Below, one piece after another: positions 37,201 to 48,790 of a stretch of 64,000 bases of DNA (its first letter is position 1; every line of letters begins with the position of its first letter). The DNA is from Sipunculus nudus. Taxonomy: Eukaryota; Annelida; Sipuncula; Golfingiida; Sipunculidae. The DNA lies in assembly GCA_026874595.1 (NCBI GenBank), contig CM049316.1:24577839-24641838 (forward strand), given 5' to 3'. Position numbers and translations under genes: made by a program. The notes under the pieces were generated by a model that worked only from the letters and a program-made list of their open reading frames with translations, searched no databases and was not told where the DNA came from.

Positions 37201-39395
37201 ATAATGCTTCTATATGTATAAAGCAATAGGAACACCTGGGAGTTTCAATTAGTTTCCATCTAAATAAGTTTAATTTAAAATTATTGAAACTCCCGAGCTT
37301 ATATATATATATAGTTTCACGCGTTGTAATTAAAGCACAATAATATACCTTTACCCAGATAAAATTGATATTATATGATTGGTTAAATTCTTCTAAACAT
37401 ATCTGGTGAGTTGCGGTTAATATAATTTATTTATGATTGATTTATAGACATCTTTAGAATTTATTTTGTTTATCGATTTAATTTCTTCAACCGAAGCAAA
37501 CTGTGGCTCGGGACTTTTCAGAATATAAAGTGAACGGCTTACTTTTAAAAATTCTTTCAGTTTCTTTGGAATAGCCTGTTTGATAGATAACCGGGACAGG
37601 GCACCCAGACCATTTGTGACGCATGTATTCAACTGTTGTCAAGTGAATATTGTGCCATCTTCTTTTAAGATATATTTCATATATATAGGGTTTAAATTAA
37701 AAAGGGATGAATAGAACAGAGATTTATCATCTGCCTTTATAAAGTTATTATTCCATAGTGGTCGTTTTACAATATATTCGACAGTGATGGGGTTAGTCTT
37801 CCTATTCTGTGCTCAAACATTTAAAAGACTATAATAAAATTTAGGTAGAGATTTTGGAATTCTAGTCACATCAAAGTTAGAACCTACACAAACAAGGCCT
37901 GCAATGCACGACAATGTAGAATAAATTAACTGTCTGAGCTGGCTATTGTCATCAGACAATAATCTCTTTACCCACATTACGCACTGTGTTTCACATAGCT
38001 AATAAAATCCGGCATTTTAAACCACCTTTTTCATAAGAACCAATATTTGTGCTATGTTTGACCTTTGGTTTTTTGTTTTTATTTTATATTGCTTAAATTA
38101 AATGTTGATATTTTTTGCTACCCTTTTCCCGATGATATTAAACTATACTATTGCATTTCGGTAAAACTGGATGCTACAGGAAACAGAAGAAGCAAATGAT
38201 ATACATACCTCTATAAGAGTAAACTGTGGCGTTTGGAAATTTTTCATATTGTTGTACACCTGTAAGAGAGATACAAACACGCGTGTGTGTATATACGCGC
38301 TCAAGCATTATGATGGTACAAAGAAACAAGTTGTAATGGGGTATATTTTACTGTAAATGCATGTTAAATACCCTATACCTGTGTGGAACTGAGAAAAAGA
38401 CTCAAGGCTAAAATTGCTGCGTCATAGGCTTGATGCTTTTCCTTGTCTTCATTGAACCCTTGGGTGTCCAAAAGAAGCACCATTGCCTGGTTTGATATAA
38501 AATTAACACGTTTTATATATATATAGCTTAATATTTACTACACCAACGAATGCGGCTCAAGATCGTGTGGCCACTTTTCTTTTAACTCTACGCCATATCT
38601 TAAGTACTCAAGTACTTAAGTCTAAATTTCAAATTATTTTTGAAGAATAAACATTTTCTGCGCCCTCAGCTCAAACCTGAAGAAAATTTTTTATCTCTTT
38701 CTTTGCAGATACTTAATGTACAAATGTACCCACAACTAACTGGGTTTTGACCGTACAGTGGACGCGAGTGAGGGGCTGATGCTTTCATAATTTAATAGAT
38801 TGAAAGTGTACAAGTTTTGAAATAAAAGTCACCTTTCTTCCGTCCGTCAGTTTCACAGGGAATGGTTGACTCCATATCAAAATGCCCTTTGTGACGCCGT
38901 CTGCCCCTCCTTCCCATTTGAATCCGGACAGAACTTCATCGGGGTCACCAATCCAGTCAGAAACATGGGACCTCTCCTTTTATTTGTATAAGAAAATAGC
39001 ACCAAGTAGAGTATTTCAATGTTACACAGCGTGAACTAAGAATTTAGTTGAGGTTTAAGTATCTTATTTTATGCAAACATGTTTCAATAACCGCCTGACG
39101 ACTGCGCTATCTCAGTAGTAAGTGGTGTTGGAGATGTTAGGACAATGACAGTTTCAGCCGGAGTTAAATAAATAATTGCCATGACAAACAATAGAAAACG
39201 CATTACCAAGTAACGCCTTAGAAAATTTAGGAGAAACGACTTTCCGGTGCGATAGGTCCCAGCTACTGACAGTACTACAACCGGCGTGTTCTTGACGTCA
39301 TCCCTTCCTAGAATTATGTCAAGTTGGCGTTCGTCCAAGAACAGTCCATCCTTATTCACAGTTATGATTTGTAGCGGCCTTCCTTTTTCCTCCAT
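27583..39395 (-). CDS. Atlastin/GBP-like GTPase fused to ApoL-like domain, copy A (12 coding exons)
   Basis: The exons are 39395-39207, 38976-38833, 38486-38379, 38259-38209, 36697-36632, 34403-34311, 33476-~33322, ~29710-29593, 29459-29391, 29143-29072, 28889-28671 and 28345-27583. Exons 1-6 and 9-11 are phase 0 with clean GT-AG sites; the exon 7/8 join is least certain. The G domain shows P-loop GTYRTGKS (46-53), switch I T92 in GVTKGI, DTQG (118-121) and the RD guanine motif (193-194). It also has CFLMPYPG, typical of atlastin and GBP. A helical middle domain spans roughly residues 240-430. In place of atlastin's transmembrane hairpin, the last exon encodes about 250 residues resembling apolipoprotein L (NVNIARAAGATMSGVGLGI, then a long Gly/Ala/Leu-rich span). 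Dynamin-like GTPases of this group remodel membranes or coat pathogens; the ApoL part suggests membrane insertion. This is an inference. In this copy the last exon has two lesions (separate entry). Confidence 0.8.
28461..28486. repeat. Three ACGTCA motifs at 10-bp spacing
   Basis: ACGTCATACT is repeated, putting ACGTCA at 28461, 28471 and 28481 in the intron before the last exon of copy A. The motif is a CRE half-site on one helical face. It may equally be a chance minisatellite. Confidence 0.5.
30308..33253. mobile_element. 2.9-kb element with ~400-bp inverted arms inside GTPase intron
   Basis: Bases 30308 to about 30715 align with the reverse complement of about 33253-32845. Shared landmarks are ATGCGGTT, CATATAGATTTTT, GGATCATAAT, TTGATGTTTGCATTT, ATCTTGGATAAAT, TTTAATGAGATA and TTGCATATCT-AATGAATTAGTGGAAT. 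The interior (30.7-32.8 kb) is AT-rich with no recognised protein. The arms lie entirely between exons 7 and 8 of the minus-strand gene. It looks like a fold-back or long-TIR non-autonomous transposon; no target-site duplication was evident. Confidence 0.75.
34230..34263. repeat. (TA)n microsatellite
   Basis: Perfect TA run between GTPase exons 6 and 7. Confidence 0.95.
35312..36600 (+). mobile_element. Pearl-like element with ~330-bp tandem units in GTPase intron
   Basis: The head at 35312 is diverged (AACAAGTGATCCAAGGGTCA then GCTAAGCTG). Three units repeat CCACCAGTCTGCA, AAGCTCCATGATAAATATTC, GAATCATGGT and GGTAACATAGACCTAATTTC-type strings, with GGTGGCGCCACC at 35975 and 36316. It ends in an ACGG-type patch (GGACAGACAGAAGGACGGGC) and GACGGACAAAGAGTGATCGC; the usual tail is missing. 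It lies between exons 5 and 6. Confidence 0.6.
36950..38035 (-). pseudogene. Decayed non-LTR retrotransposon (L1/Tx1-type LINE) ORF2 3' end
   Basis: The minus strand, with several frameshifts and stops, reads KGGLKCRI, then PKFYYSLL, then VKRPLWNNNFIK, SLFYSSLFNLNPIYMKYIL, and IKQAIPKKLKEFL. Next comes RWKLIETPRCSYCFIHIEAL and a HICYEC stretch. This order (KGGL, PLWNN, W-x-GI-like, AIP, then a cysteine cluster) is that of the region after the reverse transcriptase in L1/Tx1-type LINEs. It lies in the intron between GTPase exons 4 and 5, on the same strand as the gene. The element family is inferred by motif order only. Confidence 0.6.
38599..38620. repeat. Short palindrome
   Basis: CTTAAGTACT and AGTACTTAAG are separated by CA. 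It is intronic (between GTPase exons 2 and 3), with no known role. Confidence 0.7.
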
Positions 39396-39399
39396 ATCT

Positions 39400-42300
39400 A
39401 CAAATATCCACAAAATATCTACAAAATATCTACTAAAAATGGGTATCAACAATAAAATGTCAGAAAGATTCGACTACTGGTATATGATTGGGGCAGCGGT
39501 TTTTCCAGGCCCCTACAAGGCCCTGCCTATATACCCAATGTTTTGAACACTGTGATGACAATTAGGTACTTGTGCAAACAAAATATTAATTATTAATAAC
39601 GTGTATATTCAATACATCATGAATTTTGCCTTCCGGTTTTGTTCTTATTCACGCTTCAGTATTCAACGCATTTTATTTTCTACTCATCATCGGCGTTCTT
39701 TCTTATTCAGCCGTTAAAGAGGAAGTTGTAGATGGAAAGGTACATACATGCATAAACAAAACGAATATAAAAATTAAAACCTGGAAACACCTCATAATAT
39801 GTCAGCCAGGAACACTTTTAAAGAAGTGACTACCAGGATTCATAGTACAATATCCAAGGACTCTAATACAACCAATGAAATAACACTGTGTGATAACTAG
39901 CTACGTTTTCACTGGAACATGAGAATCGTTATATGATAGAGGCAAAGGGAAAGAAAATTGAATATCTCAACAAAAATGTAGAAAATTTTTGGTGAATGGT
40001 ACTCATATCTAGAACTTTAACATGCATTTTTAAGCACACACTGACAATTATATAATCATTTCATGATGCCTTTGAAGTGATATACGGCGGCTTTGAGACT
40101 AGCTTGTCCATAAAAGGACATAGCCCACAGTTTAGGCTAAAATGTAACCGCGTTGTAAGTTCTCTTTTGCGGCATTTGTACTTGACTAAAATTAGTATAT
40201 TGCTTTCTTGAATCACTATACTTTGATTTCCCTTGCTTTTGTTAGTAGCAGTGACGTTTGAATGATCCACTATTATTCACCATTAATCACCACTATTAAA
40301 AATCATCATTAATCTAACTCCTAAATATGATTTCTGTTTGACTACGCGTTTCAATTAATTTAAGGGTTCAACTCTTGATCAAGGCACTAAAATATATCTT
40401 AAACTTCATTACTTGCCGCAGGAGATTACGCAGACCGTGACTTGGTACCACTCATGATAATATTGTTGTCAATGTATGGTACAATCAATAATGGGCTAAA
40501 CTGTTTAATCCAGTTTGATTGTATTATAGCCCACTGATTTCAGTATAAGATATCATGTCCTAATCCATCTAGTTACGTTCTTTATTTGGTGTCTTTTCGA
40601 CTTGCGTTATTGTTAATGTTTGTTACTCTGTCTGTATATTAGAAAATTCAATGCTGTCTGTATAATCCAATTAAAATGAATATCTCTTAATCTAAGAAAT
40701 ATGTTTACCGGTGGAGGACGTTGCAATAACCGTCCAGTTGCGTAGTAGTACCGTAGAACGTGTCACGAACGTCACGAGAACGCGGTCTTCACTTTCATCA
40801 CGTTCCTTCCCGACAATATGACGCCTGGCTTGTCATGGGACACCGTAGATGGACGTGTTTGGTGAGACCTAAGCTTTACACATGTTTAATATGTTACATG
40901 TCATAGCTAAGTTACTAACCATCTCTTTTGTATGAAACTTTGTGTAAGAATCATTATAAATAAATGGTTCTAGTTTAAGCCTTTAGTTTGAATATACTTT
41001 TTTATATAGTATTTTCCAAAGAGGAAATTTAGGTCATATTATCTGGAAATAGAAAGGTTGTTACGTAACTTATTTTTGTTGTAACATTTGGATATGCGTT
41101 TTTTACTGATTCCTGGTGTGATGAGACTTCTACCGAGGGCCAAATGAAGTTGATAGTGATTCATAATGGGTTCGCTTTAGTCGTAACTACCTCGAATCTC
41201 GTTACTACGCCTATACCTGAAAGAGCTGCCCTGTAGAATTATCTTCCATTGTTTATAAAAAGTGGTTATTTGTTCTAGGAGCCTTAGTAGAGCCATTGGC
41301 AAGCCCTACAGGTCTGAACTATTCTGTCCTGGTGCGTCCTGGTTATAGCGTTCTAACCTGGTCGCATGCCAGAGCAATATCAAGGCTCCTGGCTGAAGTC
41401 GTTTATTTACCACTTATTTCAAGTTAGTTGCTGATACGGTTCAGTTGTGCTTGAACCACAAGCCATGTGACGCTTATATAGACAACGGTTGCATACTCTC
41501 AACCTACAGGCAGGGACAAGTTCTGCTATACCAGGGCAAATGATGGACCCCTATTTAAATTAACAGACTTAGGCGTGCTTGTCCTGACTTTTTTCCTTAT
41601 TTCCTAAATGATTTTTATAAATGATAACGATAAGGGAGCCCTCGATCGATAGGCCCTTACTTGTTGCTATGCTGGTATGGAATAAGGTTAAATTCCTCAA
41701 TTGGTCATGTTGCATAATGTCGAAATTTCCCCCAAAAAAGGTATCAAGTGCCACACGATCATATTGCTTTTACATCTATAACAATTCTGGAAACATGCAG
41801 TTGTATCACGTAATATCGCCAAGTAAGCGCGTACATAAGGTCCTGTTTATATTTGTGATGCCGCATCATTTCTATTACACAACAAGGTAGATCTAAAGAT
41901 TTGTCATAAATATTAAAAATTTTTAACAATAAATTTCTTTATTTTGGTTTTATTGGGAATGGATTTCGTCAAAGCGTTCTCTATTTTTGCCCAAATTCCT
42001 TTTTCAGTACAAATTAGCGTTGGAAACGATGTTCTTGACATAAGATAATACCACTGTTTGAAGAACGCATAAACTGATGTGCATGTGACAGGTCTCGACA
42101 TTACGATTCATATAAAAAAATTTAAAAAGCTCACGGTAATATAGTCTGTGTAAGTCGGTAGTAGTTTTTTTTTAAATAACTTTTCACAGTCGGGTAAGTT
42201 ATATACTCTCATGCATGAGTGCTTCTGTTTTACTTGTATTTTGCCGTTTCGAATAAGCAGGATACTCAGGACACTCTGAAGTTATTCTTTTATTGTTGAT

Positions 42301-42998
42301 ATATAATAACACGAACGGGATTATAGTAGCTGTTCGCATGCCAGTTTAATTCTTTAACTGGATGGAAAAACTAGACTTGTTCATGGCTGTACCATTTCTG
42401 TATTTTACGGTTAATATATGTGTTTCTTATTTATTACAGGCTATGATACAAGCATATGTTTTGAATAACGATCACATAAATTGCTAATATTCACTTATTA
42501 TAAAGTAAGTTAACATGGAAGATAAATGCATCTGCGAAGCAGTTTAAATTTCATTGACCAATTCTGTGTAGATTCAGAGGCGGCGGAATTACTCGTCCTT
42601 ATAGAGGAAGGCGCAATATGCGTGTGGCCCCTAAATATTTTCAGGGATTTTTTTAAAGGGGTTGTATTTTAATCGCAAATCGTCCGCTTTTGGTTTACTT
42701 ATAGATCTTTAAGATAGGCATGCATTAAATGAACTGAAAATTATTTGAATTATAAGATTTAAAAAAAATAACATGACCGGCAAGGTAACGTGGAGTTTAA
42801 TTAAGTGTGCACTATTGTGACACAAGATTGACACATATCTCCCTAGAAAAGAGTTGGCCATAATTTTACTTTTATCGACACGTTTGTTTTATTTTGTATA
42901 CATATGATGCAACATATCTTTTGGGAAAGAAAATGAGTTAAGATGTAAATATCTCAGGAAATAACACAATAATGCCCACAGATAGATGAATATCATAC
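39400..42998. other. No gene seen
   Basis: Mixed AT-rich sequence. At 40815 a plus-strand ATG opens 14 codons (MTPGLSWDTVDGRV) before a GTGAGA donor, a possible tiny first exon with no identifiable partner. No repeats of note were recognised. Confidence 0.3.
40788..40796 (-). promoter_or_regulatory. IRF-like motif upstream of copy A GTPase
   Basis: The minus strand reads GAAAGTGAA, similar to interferon-regulatory-factor sites, about 1.4 kb upstream of the start codon. A single short match is weak evidence. It is listed because vertebrate GBP and APOL genes are interferon-induced. Confidence 0.15.
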
Positions 42999-43053
42999 CT
43001 TATGGAAATTAACAGATCGGTTTGCCTCCGTTCTTCAGTTATCGCACCTGCTC
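42999..43053 (-). other. Candidate non-coding 5' exon of the copy A GTPase gene
   Basis: On the minus strand GCTTTTCAG precedes a 55-base segment that ends CATAAG before GTATGATA. There is no long open frame. It lies upstream of, and in the same orientation as, the GTPase start exon. That exon itself begins just after a possible acceptor (TTTGTAG, exon from 39397), so a spliced leader exon is plausible. Confidence 0.3.
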
Positions 43054-43819
43054 CTGAAAAGCAAAATCACATATTACAGATGGTAATGGTCATCCCAATC
43101 AGCGCGTATACTTCTGCTGGGCACTGCTAATGAAAAACAGGTTACGCTAGAAGGGTTAACATGGCCCAGTAGTAAAATACAGAAGATACATACAGTCACA
43201 GGAAATGGTGTATTATCATGTACACTCTCGAACAACGAAAGAGGCAATCGTGATAGCTAGACAGGAACTACTTTATGTGCGAGTACGTGACAATATATGC
43301 GAGATTAACACACCGCGAGGTAAAACAGGTCCAAGCATAACGTTACACGTGACACATTATATCACTGATTTCAGATGACCCTCTGATAAGTTATTCATTG
43401 ACATCGGTTATAGAATTACTTCTATCATAAAAAATGGAATTATTACCCTCCCCTGGACTGTATTCTTCAACGTTAATATTATATTGTTTATGCTATAAAC
43501 TTTTACTCAATGATGGAGTTTCAAATTCTTTACAAATGAATCATGATATATTAATCTTTCATCCCAGTGTGGTTGTCTGAGTGGGTAGATGTCTCTCTTT
43601 CTTATAATTCTGGACCGCGTAACATAAATACAAATTGTTCTCCCAATTTATTTGTAAACTATTATCGACAACTAATTGACCATGCTGCATTTCTTCATGT
43701 TTAACAAAAACCTGTGTTGTAACGTTATTAAAACTCGTATAACCTGCATAGACTGGTGTGGTAATGATACAGGGGTGGGGCCATTCAAAGAGTATAAGAG
43801 AGAAGTAATGAATAACAGA

Positions 43820-44215
43820 TTTTCTCTGATTAGAATCGCAAGGGATCTGCGAATGGTCGCCAATATTATTCCCATATGAATCAGTTGGTAAGCGGAACTT
43901 GCAGTCGAAGAGAATCGCAGGGTTTCTTGCTTAAACTTTTCTTTGCAATCCTCTGTGACTGCTGCACGCATCTGCGATTGCTTTCGATGGATTTGCGGCT
44001 GAATATAATCCAACTGGTTGTTTTCGTCAGGTCACTGAGTCTGCGTCCACAGATTGTGGACACCATCTTGTCAAGTTAATCATCTCCACAATACACAATA
44101 CTCAGCAAAAAAAAAAAAACTCCGTGTCTGCAACTTGACGCCACCGGTCGCAAGCAGTCGCAGAAGATCGCAAACTGTCTGCGACTGGTCTTAGATACAA
44201 ATCGCAGGATTAAGG
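43820..44215. repeat. Cluster of TCGCA/TGCGA motifs
   Basis: TCGCA or its complement TGCGA recurs roughly a dozen times, for example GTCGCAAGCAGTCGCAGAAG and ACTGTCTGCGACTGG, with a poly-A tract at 44104. It is probably a decayed interspersed element. The open frames here have no recognisable product. Confidence 0.35.
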
Positions 44216-44952
44216 CATACGTATTTCATGGTTAACTTTATTTCACATTTTAACGGACTTTTGGATTAATATGGAAGTTATCTCATTAGGTATGTAATAT
44301 AGGTTCATACATTTGGTTGTGCGACGGTGAAAGATCGATTACAATATATAAAGTTTTTAATACATATCCATCAAACAAGATTAATGGGTGCAGAGATTAG
44401 ATATATTGTATGTACACACGAACATTGGCCCGAGTAACAGCTTGTGACAAAATTGATATATTGGTGTACGTGTTTTTCGTGTTTTACAGCGGATCTATCA
44501 AACCAAGGTCACGTTTTATCATGTTGATCTGAAAGATAATGGATTTTTGAAGAAGCAGAGGTTACAAATGTGCAAACGTAAACATTGGTCCCATGCCAAT
44601 ACATCACAAAGACATGGCACTTTTGGGTTTTTCTACCAAGTGCACTCGTTTATTTGGCCCAATAGCACCTCTAATCAATAATATAAATACATTCCTATTT
44701 AATGTTGAAATAAACTTTTCTTCTTTCTAGTACTTGTTACCTTACAAATGAAACACTCTATCAACATTTCTTTGTGCTGAACTACCTTTTTAAAATAAAT
44801 ATGCCTATCTTTATAGGATTTTATCAGTGTGCATAGAAGGTCAATCTGGGAAATGAACATATTGTCGTTGACACATGGTGAAAAAATAATCAAGACATAT
44901 GAAAGAACCTAGCCTAGGATGGTTACGCATTTTATTTTAGTATTCATTATGT

Positions 44953-45050
44953 GCCGCTTTCGGTGGGTCTTTTCACCGAGAGCCACGCGAGCAAGCATGA
45001 TCCACCGAGAGCCACTGTACACATGCCTGAAATATAATTTTGATACTTGC
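44953..45050 (-). repeat. CTCTCGG repeat, inverted copy at 47985-48112
   Basis: Read on minus, TATCAAAATTATATTTCAGG continues to CATGTGTACAG, TGGCTCTCGG repeats and GGTGAAAAGACCCACC. The same order occurs on plus at 47990-48112. The two copies are about 3 kb apart in opposite orientation. No gene was found in 45051-46391. Confidence 0.6.
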
Positions 45051-46391
45051 TTTTCCTTTATCATGTATTATTGAAGAATAAGCGTTATATCTACGGAGTC
45101 CCCGCTTTAGCATCCTAGTGTTTGTCAGCTCAGGACGTAACATATATAGAATTGCGATTTGCTTAAACAAGGGTTATCATTTTTTTAATTCAACCTGATG
45201 CCCCTAAAAATGTTTATACTATGTTAGACATATAGTAGGTAGTATTTCATAAACTATTATCTTCATATATTAATTGTGTATTATCATAAATGTATTTTTT
45301 TAAATATATCATTTCATTTATATATTCTACTTCCAAAAATTATAGGATTATATACAAGATTGATTACAGCAGTCGGTAATGAGATATTTTATACGGTTAA
45401 AGACTGCTGATCATTCGACAGCATATTCTTATTCTTTTGTGAATTTAATACTTTGATTTCGCTTGAATGTTTTATTTCCCCGTGAAGACATATCAGTAAA
45501 CAAGTAAACCAGGTTAAACATTTGACAACTGAGTATCATAGTTCATGATCACAGGGTGCATGTTTATAAATAAACCACTGTTAAAGTATGCTTCGTGTTC
45601 TAGGTTAAACAATTCAGCAAGCGCAGATAGGGCCACACTCTACAACCAGACATGGTCAGAGAGGAAGCTACTGGAGACATATTAAGTAACTGACCTATCC
45701 ATGAACTCTATGTGACCTTAATCCCATATTCATTCAATGAATAATCATAAGCACTGGACTAACAAGCAACCAATCATGTAACCTTAAACACTGTAAAGCG
45801 TCAATCATCTGACAAAACAAAATTTTGCAAAATTTGTCAGAGCTCTTTCACACAGAACACGTGTATAGTCTGTACAGCTACCAGTTGCAATGTCGGCATG
45901 TTTTCCGGGATATTTTTTTAAACAAAGGAGACAATATAAAAAGTTCTAGGCTTTAGCTTGCAGGAGCCATTCCTCCGACTACCGAGTGAATAATAATGTC
46001 TGACTAGGCACGTAATTCGTATAAAAAAATCCAGAATATTGCAAGACAATTCACCAATCCTAATGACTGCAATATATTCATCAATAATGAAAACAGCGAT
46101 ACCAGTTGAAGATTTCAGTCTATGCGAGATCATACGTTATCGACCTTTGTGCCGTCATTATTATGTTGTAAACAGCTCTCGATTCCATAGACATTGAAGA
46201 CCTTCTGTGAAGGAGCGTTTTGGGGCTCATTATAATAATTAGGTTAAAAGGGCGGAGCATTTTGGCTGTGGTGGATAGGTCAATTAATGGCGATTTTGAT
46301 TTATGATATAATTAGCTCAACTCATGCATGCCGTAGCGATCACCCTTTGTCTATCGTATGTTAAGCTCTACTAATTTCAGCAAGTCTTGAT

Positions 46392-46920
46392 GAAACATGT
46401 ATAGGCTCATTACGTAAGGAATCAATGTAGGTATGGAGTAAAACGGAAAAAACTTTCCAATTCAGGAGTTTCAGAAATAATCAAAGTTTTTCGTTTTTGA
46501 CCTAGCTGAAATATCACCACTGTATCAGAGTCTTCAGAATTTCGATCATAGCAGAATAAATTTGGTGCTTTCTGTTTGCTTTAGGCTATTCCAGATCGAG
46601 TTAAGTAAATGTGACTGATTTTGAAATTCTAGGCGTATTGTGAGTCTAACTGTCCGGAGTTTGAGTAATGTTTGATAATAAAGGATCACAACTTTCGGAT
46701 ATATGACATTTCTTGGCACTGATTTGGCAGGCGAGTTTTCTTTTTCGAAATTCGAGAGTCATCCAACAGAGCGCCAGCATGACCAAGCCACCCATCAGTC
46801 TTATCAAGATTTATAATCTCTGAATCACTGGATTATTTCTGAAACTTCTGAATTTGAAAGTGTTTTCCGTTCACTCAATATCGTCTTTGATTCCTTACGT
46901 AATGAGCCCATACATGTTTC
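46392..46920. mobile_element. ~530-bp inverted-repeat element
   Basis: The arms are 46392-46484 and 46831-46920. Shared strings in inverted orientation include GAAACATGTAT, GGCTCATTACGTAAGGAATC, ACGGAAAA-ACTTTC and AGTTTCAGAAATAATC. The interior has no long open frame. It is MITE-like or a fragment of a larger element. Confidence 0.65.
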
Positions 46921-47639
46921 CACAGGACCTGCAGAAATTCATAGGTCTGATCATTCATCAGATGACGGTGAAGTTTCTCCATCAAATATTGACATAGAAA
47001 AATTTGAAATTTATTATTAAAGCTAAAACTACAGGGACACTTTCCACAGGTGACAAAAAAATCCCCTATTACACGAAACTATACTTTATCACCTGCAAGC
47101 CACCCTAAATGTGTTAGATATGGCCCCAAAGAAAATTCATTTGTTTTCTCATTTATAACCAAAAAAAAAAAAAATCGGAAAGGCGCAGAGCCGGGGAAAA
47201 AATCAAAATTTCTTATGTGGGTGAGGAGAACAACATTTCAAAAACGTTGCTCGAGAGGAGACGGAAATTCGAAATAAGAGAAATGCAGAATTCTCGTAGG
47301 GTGTTTGTGGAAATAGAACCACAACCTTGCTCAAGACTGAATACTCACAAGTGCTATAGTATACCTAAGCAGTCCCTACCGTATACTCTAGCCGAACACC
47401 AGCTTCCTATCCCTCACAGTTTGCAGGTTGCTCTTTATGAGTACTCCGGCATTTATTCAGGTGCATCCATACATGGCAATTCGAAAATTTCAGTATGCAA
47501 GTATCACAGATGTCCGTCTAAAGTGTTGGACACAATAAACAATATGAACCAAAATGCCAAACCACTGGCAAAAGATGTGTATGATCTGGTGACCAGAGAA
47601 AATGGGGAAGGGGGAGGCCACAGGACAGAAAGCAGACAC
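46921..47639 (+). other. Open frame of unknown origin
   Basis: A plus-strand frame of about 140 codons (47217-47639) ends inside the GACCACC repeat. It includes YHRCPSKVLDTIN and PLAKDVYDLVTREN. The sequence is not repetitive and has an A13 tract before it near 47161. It could be a fragment of a transposon protein. No family is recognised. Confidence 0.25.
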
Positions 47640-47889
47640 CTGTCTGAAAGACCACCCATCTAATAAGACCACATGTCTATTAAGACCACCCTTGAGTGCA
47701 CCGGAAGCAGCTACACTGGTTATAGCATGTCTAGTTATGACCACTTGTGAATCGAGACCACTTTTATCCAGTCCAACGTGTGGTCTTATATTAGACAGGT
47801 TTCACTGTGTTCATATTAATGCCTCCACCAGGAGGGTATGTGTTCATCCCCGTTCGTGTGTTTGTGTGGTGTGTTTGTTAACAACATAA
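47640..47889 (+). repeat. GACCACC-type interspersed repeat, also at 18028-18277
   Basis: It is the same block as at 18028, including AAGACCACC, CAGTCCAACGTGTGGTCTTA and TTCGTGTGTTTGTGTG. Confidence 0.6.
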
Positions 47890-48121
47890 AGTGGAAGTGT
47901 AATATGACCATATATTTTATAAGAGTTTTCCAACACATGAATATATTATTATTAATGCATGATAAATGTTAAGCATTCATGGTTTATGGTTATCAAAATT
48001 ATATTTCAGGCATGTGTACAGGGCTTTGGTAAGTGGCTCTCGGCGAATCATGCTGGCGCTTGGTGGTCCTCGGTGGCTCTCGGCTGTCGGTGAAAAGACC
48101 CACCCGTTAGACCAGTTCAGT

Positions 48122-48460
48122 GTGTTTACGATAAAGGTACGCCCTCAAGAAAGCATGATGGGGCGATATTGGAAAGATAAAGAGTCGTGGTCCTTCGGGA
48201 AAGATACACTTTGATATGGATATATTACCTGGTGCGTTAGGATTTACAGACATGCGAATTTCCAAAAACGATGCGAGAAAAGATACTAGTAATTCTGTCG
48301 GTTTGCGTGAGACTGATAACTGTGCACCAACCTCTTCTAGGGGAAACCCGTCTATGTTATATGATACCGGTCGATGGTGTGACGTCATTATGGGAGTCCC
48401 CTTTATGTTTCATTCCAGATATGCCGATAGGACACAGCACGGTATTTAGATGTAAAGGTG
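48122..48460 (+). repeat. Segment duplicated at 17697-18027
   Basis: This is the partner of 17697-18027. Here the frame starting LPGALGFTDMRISKNDARKD stays open for 77 codons, whereas the other copy is interrupted. The likeness to the first strand of an F5/8 C-type domain is faint. Confidence 0.45.
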
Positions 48461-48479
48461 TGAGCGACAATCAGAGCAC

Positions 48480-48790
48480 TTGGCATTTTGTGTAGGTCCA
48501 CCGGACTAAATGTAATATGACATGGTAGTCTCTTACACAGACACACGGTGGCGCTCCGCAAGCCCCCAGTGGGTCTGTAAACGGAGACCATTTTGGGCCT
48601 GGGATTCCGCCCGAATCTATTCAGATGAGTTCAAGCTGCGCATGCGTGGTACGCGATTCCGTTCAGGTAGAGCTGCAAGCGAGTCATGGGCACGAAACAC
48701 ATTTTCGCTATCAAAAGTCACTCAAATTAGGATAACTGACGCTGTGTCATTGACGTACGGCATATACTCAGGTTATTGCAGCTTCTAAGT
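48480..48790. promoter_or_regulatory. GC-richer segment with NRF1-like site
   Basis: GCTGCGCATGCGTGG at 48635-48649 contains TGCGCATGCG, close to the NRF-1 consensus common in metazoan promoters. No gene could be tied to it. Confidence 0.2.
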
